Positions 35,633-52,617 of a DNA stretch of 64,000 nucleotides are shown here, piece after piece. Positions within the stretch are counted from its first letter, which is position 1. Each line of letters opens with the position of its first letter. The stretch is from CAWEBF01 sp963807235 (GTDB lineage: Bacteria; Acidobacteriota; Vicinamibacteria; Vicinamibacterales; UBA2999): NCBI GenBank assembly GCA_963807235.1, contig CAWEBF010000006.1, positions 1 through 64,000 of the forward strand. Direction: 5' to 3'. The notes beneath the pieces are model-generated. The model had not been told where the DNA came from. It was given only the letters and a program-made list of their open reading frames with translations, and searched no databases. The translations under genes were made by a program, and so were the position numbers.

Positions 35633-37176
35633 TCACTCTGCCGCGGGCAACGGGTCCTCCGCGGGCCCGGAGATCACGCCACCGTCGGTCTTGAACCGCG
35701 AGCCGTGGCACGGGCAGTCCCAGGTGCGCTCGGCCGTGTTCCAGGCGACCACGCAGCCCATGTGCGTGCAGATGGCCGAGCGGACGGTCGTGGCGCCGGT
35801 CTCATCGCGGTACACAGCCAGTTTCTGGCCGTCGCGCTCGATGATCGCGCCCTGTCCGCGCTTGACCGCGCGCAAAGACTTGCCGTCGGCCCCGGCGAAC
35901 CGGTCGCGAATCATGTAGTAGGGATAGTCCGAGTTCTCCTTGACGTAGTCCCACAGGCCCCGGCCGAGCGCCGACCGATCGGGCGCGAACAGCTCCGCCC
36001 ACGGATTCTTGCGCCCCAGAATCGCATCGGTCACCACCATCCCCGACAGCGGTACCAAGGGTCAGGCCGTTCCCGGCAGAAACCGGTGGCGATGAACTGA
36101 TGGTCGGTTGCGCGGCCGATGTACGGCAGGCCGTCGGGCGTCTCGATGATCTGGCCCGACCACCGGTGCGTGACCTCCACGCCAGGAACCCTGGCGCGCA
36201 ACGTCTTCTCCAAGCGCGCGTAGCAGGCCTCCGTGTCCGTGGCCTGACCGGTCTTGTGGTCCTCGCCACCGAAGATGACGAGGTCATCGGAGCGATGCGG
36301 GTCCAGCCGGGCGTAGTGATACGGATCGTGCGTGTCCCAGAACAGGGCGTCGGGGATCGTGCCCTTCGGCACGCGACCCGCAATCACGTAGCTTGTATAC
36401 AGGGCCAGCTTCGTCTGGAACAGCGTGGCAGCGGCCAGGTTCGACAGGCCGACTAGCGGGTTGTGTGTCGCCACGAACACGTCGCCGCACGACACGGTGT
36501 GGCCGTTGGCCGTGATCGTGAGCGGTTTCTCATGAAACTCCCGCGCTTCGGAGTGCTCGTAGATGCGGACGCCCATGCCGGTAAGCGCGCGCGCCAGGCC
36601 GGCCAGGTACTGACGCGGGCGAAAGCGCGCTTGCCCGGCGAAGCGGATGCCGGGTGTCCCCACGCCGGGCACGCTTGCGACGAACTCGGCATCGAAGCCC
36701 AGGTCCGATGCGAGCCTGGCCTCCTCTGTGAACTGCGGCACGTCCGCGTCAACAGGCTTGCCGCCGGTGCGTTCTGCGGGCGCATGGAGGTACCCGTCCA
36801 CCCACTCGAAGCCGCAGTCGATCGCGTGCTCGCGGACCAGGGAGTCGATGTGAGCTATCGCCGCGAGGCCCGCGTCCCATGTGGCCTGGGCGTGCGTGCG
36901 ACCCACACGCGACACCAGGTCCGTCAGACGCGTGTCGGTCACCATCGTCAGGTGCGCCGACGTGTGTCCAGTCTCGGCCTGCGCGCAGCGACCCCGCTCC
37001 AGGACGGCGACCGACTTCCCCGCGGCCGCCAGCAGGTACGCGGCGGTCAGGCCCGTCATGCCGCCGCCCACGACGGCCACGTCCACGGTGATGTTCTGCT
37101 CGAGTTTGCCAAACGTGGGCAAGCTGGCTGCCTCGATCCAATAAGACGAGCTGGCGATATTGGTCGCGTGTGCCAT
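35633..37176 (-). CDS. FAD-dependent oxidoreductase fused to a C-terminal Rieske domain, one frameshift
   Basis: The N-terminal FAD-binding motif VDVAVVGGGMTGLTAAYLL is followed by VAVLERGRCAQAETGHTSAH and a DAO-type fold (RYLAGLARAL-like segment, VFVATHNPLVGLS, then HRWSGQIIETPDGLPYIG). Near 36055 one indel shifts the frame; the rest includes the linker (VPLSGMVVTDAILG) and the Rieske cluster ligands CTHMGC and CPCHGS. The combined length is about 515 residues, typical of the glycine/D-amino-acid-oxidase-plus-Rieske class. The [2Fe-2S] domain probably takes electrons from the flavin. I chose ATG 37176 as a short leader with no signal peptide. The gene is divergent from DUF1003, with a gap of about 98 bp. 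Confidence 0.85.
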
Positions 37177-37274
37177 GGCGATCCCAGTTGCAACTCCCGA
37201 TCCTCGTGTGACGCTGAGGCCTTCGGCAGAGATGGCGCAGGTCATGCTTAAGAGTCGTTAGAACGGAAGCCTTG

Positions 37275-37869
37275 ATGAGATCAGCGGCGACTGAGCGCAG
37301 CGACCACCACGATGAGGGAAAAGCCCGCAGGGACGCGGAACCCGCGCCGCGCCGGTCGCGCACGCTCGAGGAAAACGTCGAGACGATCATGGCCTGGGAG
37401 CGCGCCCTCTTGCACCAGCGCACGCGCGGCCGAGCAGCTCAGCGATTGGATCACAGGGGCCTTCGCGAATGGCGCAGTACTCCTCATCCACGTCATCTGG
37501 TTCGCCGGCTGGATCGCGCTCAACGTGGGGGCGTTCGGCACGACGCCGATCGATCCGTTTCCGTTCCCATTCCTGACGATGACGGTGTCGCTCGAGGCGA
37601 TCTTTCTCGCGCTGTTCGTCCTGGCCAGCCAGAACCGGCTCACCAGGCTGGCCGACAAGCGCGCGCACCTGGACCTCCAGATCGACCTGCTGGCGGAGCG
37701 GGAGATGACGGCCGTCCTGCAGATCCTGCAGGACATCGCGTCGCATCTCCAGGTCAAGGAAACGGTCACCCCGGATCAGATTCGCGATCTGGCTTCCAAG
37801 ACGGACCTGAAGAGCCTGGCGCACCGGATGAGCGAGTTCGAAGAGAAGATCCAGGAGGGTGCGGCATGA
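37275..37869 (+). CDS. DUF1003 family membrane protein, one frameshift
   Basis: The first 50 residues (RSRTLEENVETIMAWERALL) lie in one frame from ATG 37275. Near 37423 the frame shifts to EQLSDWITGAFANGAVLLIHVIWFAGWIALN and DPFPFPFLTMTVSLEAIFLALFVLASQNR, the characteristic two-span DUF1003 core. It ends with a helical region including HLDLQIDLLAEREMTAVLQIL. The gene is about 197 codons. Its stop overlaps the HAD phosphatase start (ATGA), so the two are coupled. DUF1003 proteins have no firm function. Confidence 0.8.
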
Positions 37870-38555
37870 TCGTGCACCTGCCGTTCGAATCCGTGCTGTT
37901 CGATATCGACGGCACCTTGATTGACAGCAACAACGCGCACGCCACTGCCTGGATGCGCGCCCTGCGGGAGTACGGGCGGCGCGTGGACATCACGCAGGTC
38001 CGGCCCCTGATCGGGATGGGCGGCGACAAGCTCCTGCCCGCGATCGCCGGCATCGAGGAGGACTCCCCGGACGGCAAGGCCATCGCGGCCAGGAAGAAGC
38101 AGCTCTTCAACCAGATGCTGCCGTGGCTCAGCGCGACCCGCGGCGCCCGATCGCTGCTCGAGTACCTGCGCGATCGGGGCATCGACCGCGTGATTGCCAC
38201 ATCGGCTGGCGATGAAGAGATGGAAGCGCTGCTGAAACAGGCGGGCGTGGACGACCTGGTGGCGAAGCGGGCGACCAAGGACGACGCCGCGGAATCGAAG
38301 CCCGACCCCGACATCGTGTGTGCGGCGCTGGCCAGGGCCCGCTCAGGTCCGGAATCGAGCGTGATGATCGGGGACACGCCCTACGACATCGAGGCGGCCA
38401 CGCGGGCTGGGATCAAGTCGGTGGCGCTGCGATGCGGAGGCCACTGGTCGGACGAGGACCTCCGAGGCGCGCTGTACATCTTCGACGACCCGCAGGATCT
38501 CCTCGACCGGTGGCAGCAGTCGGCCGCCACGGTGCGCGTCTACCAGCGAGCCTGA
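37866..38555 (+). CDS. HAD-superfamily hydrolase, phosphoglycolate-phosphatase-like
   Basis: A 229-residue protein. Motif I is FDIDGTLIDSN (the two catalytic aspartates), motif II is in VIATSAG, and motifs III/IV are KPDPDIV and MIGDTPYDIEAA. A small helical cap follows motif I, as in beta-phosphoglucomutase or phosphoglycolate-phosphatase relatives. The substrate is unknown, and such enzymes often act on phosphorylated sugars. It is translationally coupled to the DUF1003 gene and convergent with the hybrid kinase. Confidence 0.92.
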   Translation: MIVHLPFESVLFDIDGTLIDSNNAHATAWMRALREYGRRVDITQVRPLIGMGGDKLLPAIAGIEEDSPDGKAIAARKKQLFNQMLPWLSATRGARSLLEYLRDRGIDRVIATSAGDEEMEALLKQAGVDDLVAKRATKDDAAESKPDPDIVCAALARARSGPESSVMIGDTPYDIEAATRAGIKSVALRCGGHWSDEDLRGALYIFDDPQDLLDRWQQSAATVRVYQRA

Positions 38556-38577
38556 GCGTCAGCCGTGGGCTGACGCG

Positions 38578-40209
38578 TCAGCCCACCTGGGCCGCGGCCG
38601 ACGCGCCGCTCTGCGGAAGACTGGACGCCAACGCCTCGAACAGTTCCGCCTCGCCGACCGGCTTCACCAGATGGCGATCGAAGCCGGCCTCGGCCGTGCG
38701 GCGGCGATCCTCCTGCTGGCCCCAGCCCGTCAGCGCGATCAGCGTGGCGCGCCTGCCCCACGGGCGCTTCCGCATCTCCCGCGCCGTCTCGCAACCGTCC
38801 ATCTTCGGCATCCCCAGGTCCAAGAGCACGATCTGGGGCTTGAACTCGCCGGCGATGGCCAGCGCCTCGGCGCCGTTGTGGGCCGTGCGCACGTCGTGTC
38901 CGGCCAGCTGCAGGCGGAGCGTCAGCGATTCGGCGGCGTCCTCGTTGTCGTCGGCGATCAGAATGCGGCGCGAGGGAATCGACGGCAGGGGCATGGCGGC
39001 CGGCGCCTCGGTCTCAATGGACAGGCTCGCGGCCAGCACGGGCAGCCGGACGGTCACCTCCGTGCCGCGGCCAGGCCCTTCGCTGTGCGCGGTCACCGTG
39101 CCCCCGTGCATCTCGGTCAGCCGCCTGATGAGCGCCAGGCCGATGCCCAGCCCGCCCTCCGAGCGATCGCCGCGGGTGTGCCCCTGGGTGAACAGCTCGA
39201 AGATGCTCGGCAGCAGCTCCGGAGCGATGCCGATACCGGTGTCGACCACCTTGATCACGGCATGCATACCGTCGCGGGCCAGCGTCAGGCGGATACGTCC
39301 ATGCGGATCCATGAACTTGGCGGCGTTGTGGAGGACGTTGGCGATCACCTGCACCAGCCTGGTCCGATCGCCGTCCACGGCAATCGATTCGACCGGCAGC
39401 TCGATGGACAGTTCGTGGCGGCTCGCGTCGATGGCGGGCCTGGCTATCTCGACCGCCCGTGCCACGATGTCGCCCACCAGCAGCGGTTCCCGGTGGAGCG
39501 CGATCACGCCGCGCGTGATCCGGGACACGTCCAGCAGGTCGTTGATGAGCGCCACGAGGTGCTCCACCTGGCGCTCGATCACGTCGCGTGCGCGAGCCCG
39601 CTGGGACTCGGCCAGTTCCTTCAGCCGCAGCAGCTGCACGGCAGTGCGGATGGGCGCCAGCGGATTGCGCAGTTCGTGGGCCAGCATGGCCAGGAACTCG
39701 TCTTTCCGCCGATCGGCTTCCTGCAGCGCCGCGGTGCTGGCTTCGAGCGCCGCGGTGCGCTCGGTCACGCGCTCTTCGAGCTCTCCGTTCAATCGCTCCA
39801 GCGCGCGCGTCTTGCGATACAGCTCCGCGAACACGCTGACCTTGGCGCGCAGGATTTCCGGTACGACGGGCACCGGCACGTAATCCACGCCGCCGCACTC
39901 GTAGCCGCGAAGCCGATCGAATTCCGTCAACATGATCGCAGAGACGAAGATGATCGACGTCTGCTGGTGGCGCGGGTGCTGCCGAATCATCGAGGCCAGC
40001 TCGTAGCCGTCGAGATCCGGCATGCACACGTCCACCAGCACGACGGCGATCTCGTTGTTCAGCAGGCACTGAAGCGCCTCGTTCGCCGAGCTGGCCTTGA
40101 TCAGGTTTTCTCCCAGCCCGCTGAGGATGGTCTCGTAGGTGAGCAGCTTCGGGGGCTGGTCGTCTACCAGCAGGATGTTGACCCGGTCGATGCGCGACGT
40201 GGTGCTCAT
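38578..40209 (-). CDS. Hybrid histidine kinase with N- and C-terminal receiver domains
   Basis: A 543-residue soluble kinase. An N-terminal receiver (residues about 10-125) carries VDDQPP and a phospho-accepting VLVDVCMPDLDG. A coiled-coil linker (ERVTERTAALEASTAAL) leads to the phospho-accepting histidine near residue 177 in FLAMLAHELRNPLAP. The ATPase domain follows to about 395, with FELFTQG and GLGIGLALIRRL, and a second receiver (about 415-535; LADDNEDAAES-like start; VLLDLGMPKMDG). No membrane span or extracellular sensor is visible, so it senses a cytoplasmic cue or acts as a relay. The ribosome site is GGGAGGACG just before the ATG. It starts 8 bp downstream of the large kinase and probably cooperates with it. 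Confidence 0.93.
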   Translation of the reverse strand: MSTTSRIDRVNILLVDDQPPKLLTYETILSGLGENLIKASSANEALQCLLNNEIAVVLVDVCMPDLDGYELASMIRQHPRHQQTSIIFVSAIMLTEFDRLRGYECGGVDYVPVPVVPEILRAKVSVFAELYRKTRALERLNGELEERVTERTAALEASTAALQEADRRKDEFLAMLAHELRNPLAPIRTAVQLLRLKELAESQRARARDVIERQVEHLVALINDLLDVSRITRGVIALHREPLLVGDIVARAVEIARPAIDASRHELSIELPVESIAVDGDRTRLVQVIANVLHNAAKFMDPHGRIRLTLARDGMHAVIKVVDTGIGIAPELLPSIFELFTQGHTRGDRSEGGLGIGLALIRRLTEMHGGTVTAHSEGPGRGTEVTVRLPVLAASLSIETEAPAAMPLPSIPSRRILIADDNEDAAESLTLRLQLAGHDVRTAHNGAEALAIAGEFKPQIVLLDLGMPKMDGCETAREMRKRPWGRRATLIALTGWGQQEDRRRTAEAGFDRHLVKPVGEAELFEALASSLPQSGASAAAQVG

Positions 40210-40217
40210 CGTCCTCC

Positions 40218-46508
<6,291 letters not shown>

Positions 46509-46944
46509 GCGTTTCAACTCCGACTGAGAGCAGGTTTCTGAACCAATCGATGAGGCGGTCCGCCGTGGGGTCCATTGTCGCTAGGCAAGAGTCGTGCTCA
46601 TCCGTAGGCGCGGCGTGCAAAAGCGTGTATCGGCAGAAGCGCGGATAGCAATACGGAGCCGGCGAGCTCCCAATAGGCCGGAAAGCTCTTGATAACGATG
46701 GCCCAAGGTGTGCTTCGCCGGAGGCTGGGAAGGTATCTGCTGGACCGCTCGCGCATCCACGGCTATCGAGGCGCGGTCGCAGATCATACCGGCCGGCCCT
46801 GACGAGGGCGAACTGCACCGCTGAGGTTCCAACAATGGGCAGCTCAGTGCCCACAGGGAAGGGGTGTCCCCGCGCCCCGCCGAGGCGCGATCCCGCACGC
46901 CGCAACGCCGGAGGCACAGCCGTTGCTTTGTCTTGAGTGCGGTC
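46509..46944. other. 436-bp intergenic region between the giant kinase and the AI-2E-type gene
   Basis: The two flanking genes are divergent, so this region should hold both promoters. I found no convincing -35/-10 pair, no heptad array and no stable long hairpin. A 26-codon frame on the minus strand (46575 to 46495) overlaps the kinase start but lacks a ribosome site. Confidence 0.5.
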
Positions 46945-48084
46945 ATGCGGCCACCCAGGATGTCGAACGACGGTAGCACCTCTCAGTCGTGGGTCACGTT
47001 TGCCGGCGCCGTGCTGGTCGTGGGGGTCTTGGACCGGGCCCGGGATCTGCTGATGCCGATTGCCCTGGCCGCGCTGCTCACCTTCATGCTGGCCCGGCCT
47101 GTCGGCGGCCTCCAGCGATGGATCGGACGCACGCCCGCGGTGCTCGTGACCGTCAGCCTGGTGTTTGCGTTGCTGGGTGTGGCTCTCTGGGCCCTGGGCT
47201 CGCAGTTCTCGCTGCTCGTGAACGACCTGCCGCAATACCGCACCAACATCCGGCAGAAGATCGGGGATGTTCGCGAGGTGGGCAACGGCTCGGTCCAGAA
47301 GCTCCAAAAAACGCTCGAGGACATTCAGGCCGAGATCGACCGCACGCAGCCGACGCGGGGGCGCACGGCCACCGCGGTGGTGCGGCCCGAACGTCTCAGC
47401 CTGTGGAACTTCCCCACGTGGATCAGCCCGGCCATGGGTCCGCTGTCCACGGCCGGCCTGGTGGTCATCCTGGTGATCTTCATGCTGCTCGAGCGGGAAC
47501 AACTGCGCGAGAAGCTGATCGAGGTAGTGGGCGCACGACGGCCGGCAACCACCATCCAGGCACTCGACGAGGCCGGCCGGCGCGTCAGCCATCAGCTCCT
47601 GATGCAGACGCTGGTCAACGCGATCTATGGCGGCTGCGTCGCGGCGGGTCTGTATTTCATGGAGGTCCCGTATCCGCTGCTCTTCGGCGCCACCGGGGCC
47701 GCGCTGCGCTACATCCCGTATCTGGGGCCGGTCGTCGCGGCGGGCCTGCCGATCCTGGTCAGCCTGGCGGCGCTGCCGGGATGGGAAGGCCCGCTGTGGG
47801 TCGCCGGTTTCTTCGTGGCGCTGGAGCTTTTCACGAACATGGTGCTCGAGACCGTGCTCTATGCCGACGCGGCGGGCGTCTCGAACGTGGCGCTGCTCGT
47901 GGCCGTGGCGTTCTGGACGTGGCTCTGGGGACCGATCGGACTGCTGCTGTCGATCCCGCTCACGGTCTGTGTCGTCGTCGTGGGCCGGCACGTGCCGGGG
48001 CTCGAGTTCCTGTCCAGGCTGATGACCGATGCCGAAGCCCCTGCCGATCCTGAACTGAGCCCGGCTCGATCGGCTGTCGGCTGA
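46945..48084 (+). CDS. AI-2E transporter (PerM/YdiK) family protein
   Basis: A 379-residue membrane protein with about eight spans. A first block (RDLLMPIALAALLTFMLARPVGGLQRW) is followed by a soluble helical insert (NIRQKIGDVREVGNGSVQKLQKTL), then spans with LLEREQLREKLI and YPLLFGATGAALRYIPYLGPVVAA, the family hallmark. Family members export small solutes such as autoinducer-2 in some bacteria. The frame is intact. Starts at 46945 and 46960 are both plausible; neither has a strong ribosome site. No function specific to this organism can be deduced. Confidence 0.88.
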   Translation: MRPPRMSNDGSTSQSWVTFAGAVLVVGVLDRARDLLMPIALAALLTFMLARPVGGLQRWIGRTPAVLVTVSLVFALLGVALWALGSQFSLLVNDLPQYRTNIRQKIGDVREVGNGSVQKLQKTLEDIQAEIDRTQPTRGRTATAVVRPERLSLWNFPTWISPAMGPLSTAGLVVILVIFMLLEREQLREKLIEVVGARRPATTIQALDEAGRRVSHQLLMQTLVNAIYGGCVAAGLYFMEVPYPLLFGATGAALRYIPYLGPVVAAGLPILVSLAALPGWEGPLWVAGFFVALELFTNMVLETVLYADAAGVSNVALLVAVAFWTWLWGPIGLLLSIPLTVCVVVVGRHVPGLEFLSRLMTDAEAPADPELSPARSAVG

Positions 48085-48115
48085 ACAAAGGACCTATACG
48101 GCCCCGTGTGGGTCG

Positions 48116-48330
48116 TTACGGCAGCAGGCCCAGCTCAATCGTGATGAGACCAGCCCCCACCTCCGTGTAGCGGGTGAAGGGATGGCCCGACAGCGCGATG
48201 CCGTGCTGCTGCGCGTACTGGAACATATGCGGCAGCACGTCGGTAATCGCCTTCGCAATCTCCGAGCGCGCGACGCGCCGGCGGGCAACCGGTGCCGGCT
48301 GACGCGCGAGAACGGCACGAGGCGCCGTCT
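48116..48330 (-). pseudogene. Remnant of a GyrI-like/AraC effector-binding-domain protein
   Basis: An uninterrupted minus-strand stretch of about 70 codons with no start codon reads VARSEIAKAITDVLPHMFQYAQQHGIALSGHPFTRYTEVGAGLITIELGLLP and then TAA. This resembles the central part of GyrI-like effector-binding proteins, where a similar region sits before a GxxxxxHxGPY motif that is missing here. Both ends are truncated by stops. It may be a decayed gene or be cut by an undetected indel. The quoted stretch is described by its key residues: an HGI, a GHPFTRY and a GLITIE segment. Confidence 0.4.
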
Positions 48331-48443
48331 AGCCGACGTGAACGAGCGGCCTCTTGACGTTTCTTGCACCACGGTCCTGAAGAATCCGTGAATTTTTCGT
48401 CAGACACGGGAATCGCGCGAGCACCCGTGCCACTATCCCCGCC

Positions 48444-48954
48444 GTGAACATCGACCCGTTCCTGATCTGGCTCGAGGCGACGCCGCTCAGCCAGTGGATC
48501 ATCGGGTCGCCGTCGATGTTCGTCTTCCCCGGCTTCCTGGTGCTGCACGCGATCGGGATGGCACTTGCCGCCGGCCTCAGCGCCGCCCTCGACCTGCGGG
48601 TCCTGGGCGTCGCGGCGCCACATGCCGCTCGTCGAGTTCCGCCGCTTCCGGCCGGTGCTGTGGTTCGGTTTCTGGCTCAACGCGGTATCGGGCGTGCTGC
48701 TGCTCATCGGCTACCCGACAAAAGCCCTCACGAACCCGGTGTTCTATCTCAAGCTGCTGCTCATCGCGACCGGCATGGTGCTGATGGCGCGCATGCAACG
48801 CGCGATCGCCGACGAAGACCTGCTGTCCGATCCTGTGGCCGCGAAGCGCATGCGCCGCCTTGCGGCGATCTCGCTCGTGTGCTGGGGGGGCGCGATCTTC
48901 GCCGGGCGTCTCCTCGCTTACACCCACACCCGTCTGACCGCCACGGATCTCTGA
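48444..48954 (+). CDS. DUF6644-like membrane protein, one frameshift
   Basis: The first 55 residues (PFLIWLEATPLSQWI, then PGFLVLHAIGMALAAG) are in one frame. Near 48620 the frame moves to PLVEFRRFRPVLWFGFWLNAVSGVLLLIGYP and two further spans ending TRLTATDL. The pattern of four or five spans with a W-F-W motif and a short loop matches the neighbouring gene, and both resemble small DUF6644-type proteins. The ends overlap as TGATG. The function is unknown. The start at 48444 has no strong ribosome site; a weak TTGACG lies about 90 bp upstream. Confidence 0.65.
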
Positions 48955-49502
48955 TGCTTCACGATCTCCAGGTGTGGCTCGTCACGACCATCGGCCCCAA
49001 CTCCCCAGTGTCTGGGATGATGCGCTCGGCTTGGGGATGGCCGATCGCTGAAAGTCTCCACTTCCTCGGCCTGTGCATGCTGGTGGGCTGCATCGGGACC
49101 TTCGACTTGCGTCTGCTCGGCGTGGCGCGGCGGGTCCCCATCGCCACGGTTCACCGTTTCATCCCGTGGGGCATCGCCGGCTTCGCCCTCAACGCGACGA
49201 CGGGTGCGCTCTTCCTCCTCACCGAGCCCGACCAGTACATCTACAACGTGTCGTTCCACCTCAAGCTGCTGTTCCTGACGATCGGCGGCACCAACGCGGG
49301 GCTGTTCTATCTGACGTCCTATCGCCAGGCGTTCGGCGACGCCGCCGTGCTGGACGCGCCGCGGCGCGCCAAGGTGATCGCCGCGGTGTCGTTGTGTGCG
49401 TGGACGGGAGTGATTGTCTGCGGGCGCCTGCTGACGTTCTACCGTCCCGGCCCCTGCCCCAAGGTCGTGACCAGCTTGCTCATGGCCTGCTATCCGCCAT
49501 AG
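48954..49502 (+). CDS. DUF6644-like membrane protein, paralogue of the preceding gene
   Basis: A 182-residue protein with five hydrophobic segments. Conserved points are SAWGWPIAESLHFLGLCMLVGC, FDLRLLGVARRVP and FHLKLLFLTIGGTNAG, mirroring the preceding gene (LDLRVLGV and FYLKLLL). It is therefore a tandem duplicate, possibly forming a heteromer. A histidine in ESLHFLG and another in VHRFIPWG could bind heme, but this is a guess. It ends at a short heptad pair (two GGCTTCC units at 49503-49516) in a convergent gap with the RND gene. Confidence 0.75.
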   Translation: MLHDLQVWLVTTIGPNSPVSGMMRSAWGWPIAESLHFLGLCMLVGCIGTFDLRLLGVARRVPIATVHRFIPWGIAGFALNATTGALFLLTEPDQYIYNVSFHLKLLFLTIGGTNAGLFYLTSYRQAFGDAAVLDAPRRAKVIAAVSLCAWTGVIVCGRLLTFYRPGPCPKVVTSLLMACYPP

Positions 49503-49527
49503 GGCTTCCGGCTTCCGGCGGTTCAGT

Positions 49528-52500
49528 TCACGGCCGGCCGTAACGTAAGTACAGCGTCGGCACGACGAACATGTTCAAGAGGGTGGAGGTCGTGAGTCCG
49601 CACAGGATCACGATGGCCATCGGCGTCTGAATCTCGCTCCCGGCCTTGCCCCCGCCGAGCGCCAGCGGCACCAGCGCCAGCCCCGCTGCCATCGCCGTCA
49701 TCAGGATCGGGATCAGCCGCTCGCGGGCGCCCTGCTCCACCGCCTGTCGCAGATCCGAGATGCCCTCGTGCCGCATCAGGTGCCGGATGTGAGACACGAG
49801 CATGATCCCGTTCCGGGTGGCGATGCCGAAGAGCGTGATGAAGCCGATGGTCGAGGCGATGCTGAGCGTGCCGCCGGCCAGGAACACACCGGCGACGCCG
49901 CCGATCAGCGCGAGCGGCAGGTTGAGCATCACCAGCCAGGCGTCGCGCGAGCCGCCGAACGCCAGCACCAGCAGCATGAACAGCCCCACGACAACGGCCG
50001 CGCCCAGCACCAGCAGGCGTTGCGAAGCGTCCTGTTCACTCTCGAACTGCCCGCCGTATTCGACGCGGTAGCCTGAGGGCATCGGCACCGCGCGCGAGAT
50101 CGCCGAGCGCATTTCCGCCACGACGCCGCCCAGGTCGCGGCCGGCGACGTTCGCCGAGATGACGATGCGTCGCTGGACGTTTTCGCGGAGCACCATGTTC
50201 GGGACCGACCTCGCGGCGGACGTCCGCCACCAGCTTGATCGGAATGGTTCCGCCGCGCGGAGTATCGATCGGCAGGTCGCCGAGCCGGGCAAAATCGGCC
50301 TGCGATTCGGGGTCGAACTTCACCACCAGGTGGAATCCGGTGGCGCCGTCGAAGATGTGCCCGACCGTGGCCCCGGCGAAGGCAGTCTCCACGGCCTCGC
50401 CGACGTCGCCCGCACGCAGGCCGTAGCGGGCGACCGCGGAACGGTTCAGGACGAACCGGACGAACGGCACCTCGGTCTGCTGCTCGAGCGCCACGTCCAC
50501 CGCCCCCGGCACGCCGGCCATGACGGATCGCACACGCTCGCCCAGGCGGCGCAGCGTCGGCAGATCGTCGCCGAAGACCTTGACCGCGATGCCGGCACGC
50601 GTGCCCGACAGCATGTGGTCGATGCGGTGCGAGATCGGCTGTCCGATCGTCACGTTGGTCCCTGGCAGCGTCGAGAAGCCGCGGCGCAGCTCGGCCAGCA
50701 GTTCCGCGCGCGGGCGGCCGGTTTCGCGCAGGCCGACGTCGATTTCGGCGGCCTCCACCCCCTGTACGTGCTCGTCGTACTCGGCGCGCCCCGTCCGGCG
50801 GGCGGTGGCCACCACCTCGGGCTGCGCCAGCAGGATCTGCTCGACCCGTCGGCCTATCTCGTCGGACTTGGCCAGCGAGGTGCCGGGGAGCGTATTCGCC
50901 TGTACCGTCAGCGAGCCCTCGTAGAACTCGGGCAGGAACGCCGTGCCCATGCGGGACATCGCGGCGCCGGCGCCGACCAGGAGGACGAGCGACAGGAGCC
51001 AGGACCACGTTCGGATGATCCAGCGCGCGCGGCAGGACACGAGCGAACCCGCGGGTCAGCCCCCTCGACAGCCATCCCTCGTGGCCGCTGCAGGATCGAT
51101 CGGGCGCCGGGCAGGAACGCGTAGCCCAGCGCCGGCGTCACCACGATCGCGACCACGAGCGACGCCGTCAGCGCGACGATGTAGGCAAAGGCCAGCGGCG
51201 CCAGCAGTCGGCCCTCGACGCCCGACAAGCCGAAGATCGGCAGGAACACCAGCACGATGATCACGGTGGCGAAGACGATCGAGGTGCGGATTTCCAGCGT
51301 GGCGTCGCGCACGACCGCAGCCGCCGGCCGCTGCTCGCCGGCCGGCCTCGCGGCGTTCTCCCGCAGCCGTCTGACCACGTTCTCCACGTCGATGATCGCG
51401 TCGTCCACCAGCGCGCCGATGGCGATCGCCAGCCCGCCGAGCGTCATCGTGTTGATGGTGGCGCCGAAGGCACGCAGCACCAGCACCGCCGCCGCCAGCG
51501 ACAGCGGCATCGCCACCAGCGTGATGGCCGCCGCGCGAAGGTTGGCCAGGAAGATCAGCACGACCGCCACGACCAGCAGCCCGCCGTCGCGCAGCGCCGC
51601 CACGACGTTGCCGACCGCCACCTCGATGAAGTCGGCCTGGCGAAAGATGCGGCGATCGATCGTCACGCCGCCAGGCAGCTCGCGCTGCAGCGCGTCCAGC
51701 TCGCGGTCCAGCCGTGCGGTCAGTTCGACCGTGTTGGCGCCGGGCTGCTTCTGGACGCCGACGATGATGGCGGGCTTGCCGTTGCGCGAGCCCTCGCCCC
51801 TCTTCAACGCCGCGCCTTCCCGCACCTCGGCGAGATCGCGCACCAGCACGGCCCGCTCGCCGCGCAGCGCCACCACCGAATCGCCGATCTCCTCCACCGA
51901 GCGCGCCCGGCCGATGGTCTGAAGCACGGACTCCTGAGGCCCCTCGGTGTAGATGCCCGCCGACGTGTTCTGCGTCGAGCCGCGGACCGCGTCGAGCAGC
52001 TCGGTCAGCGACACCTGGCTCTGGCGCAGCTGATCGGGGTGGGCGATGACCTGGTATTGGCGCTCGGCGCCGCCGATGGGCGTCACCTGCGAGACGCCGG
52101 AAACGGCCAGCAGGCGCCGCCGCACGACCGTGTCGGCCAGCGTCCGCAGCGCCAGCGGGTCGTCGTGCTCCGACGAGATCGCGAAGAACAGGATCTCGCC
52201 CATGATCGAGGAGATCGGCGCCAGCACGGGCTGCTCGGCTTGTGGCGGCAGCGTCGCGGCGACGAGCGACAGCTTCTCCGCCACCACCTGGCGCGCCTGG
52301 AAGATGTCGGTACCCCAGTCGAACTCCACCCACACCACCGCGATACCCACCGCGGTCGCGGATCGAACTCGCCGGACGTCCGACGCGCCGTTGATCGCCG
52401 TCTCGATCGGAAACGTGACCAGCGTTTCGAGCTCTTCGGGCGCCATGCCCCGGCCCTCGACAAGGATCGTGACCGTTGGCGCGGTCAGGTCGGGGAACAC

Positions 52501-52608
52501 GTCCACCGGCATGCTGCGCGCGGTCCAGGCGCCGGCCACTGCCAGCAGCACCGACAGCGCCAGCACCAGGCGGTGGTGGCCGATCGACCAGTCAATCAGG
52601 CGTCTCAT
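49528..52608 (-). CDS. CusA/CzcA-type RND efflux transporter, two frameshifts
   Basis: An inner-membrane pump of about 1027 residues after correction. Span 1 follows MRRLIDWSIGHH, and the first porter loop carries DVFPDLTAP. Span 4 has GGLAIAIGALVDDAIIDVEN, the acidic proton-relay motif of heavy-metal-efflux RNDs. Frame changes lie near 51035, just before SCRARWIIRTWSWLL, and near 50215, before NMVLRENVQRR. The C-terminal bundle includes TIGFITLFGIATRNGIMLVSHI. With the fusion protein and channel upstream it forms a tripartite pump expelling metal ions or other compounds from the periplasm or cytoplasm. A His-rich protein heads the operon and supports a metal substrate. Confidence 0.85.
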
Positions 52609-52617
52609 CGGCCCACC

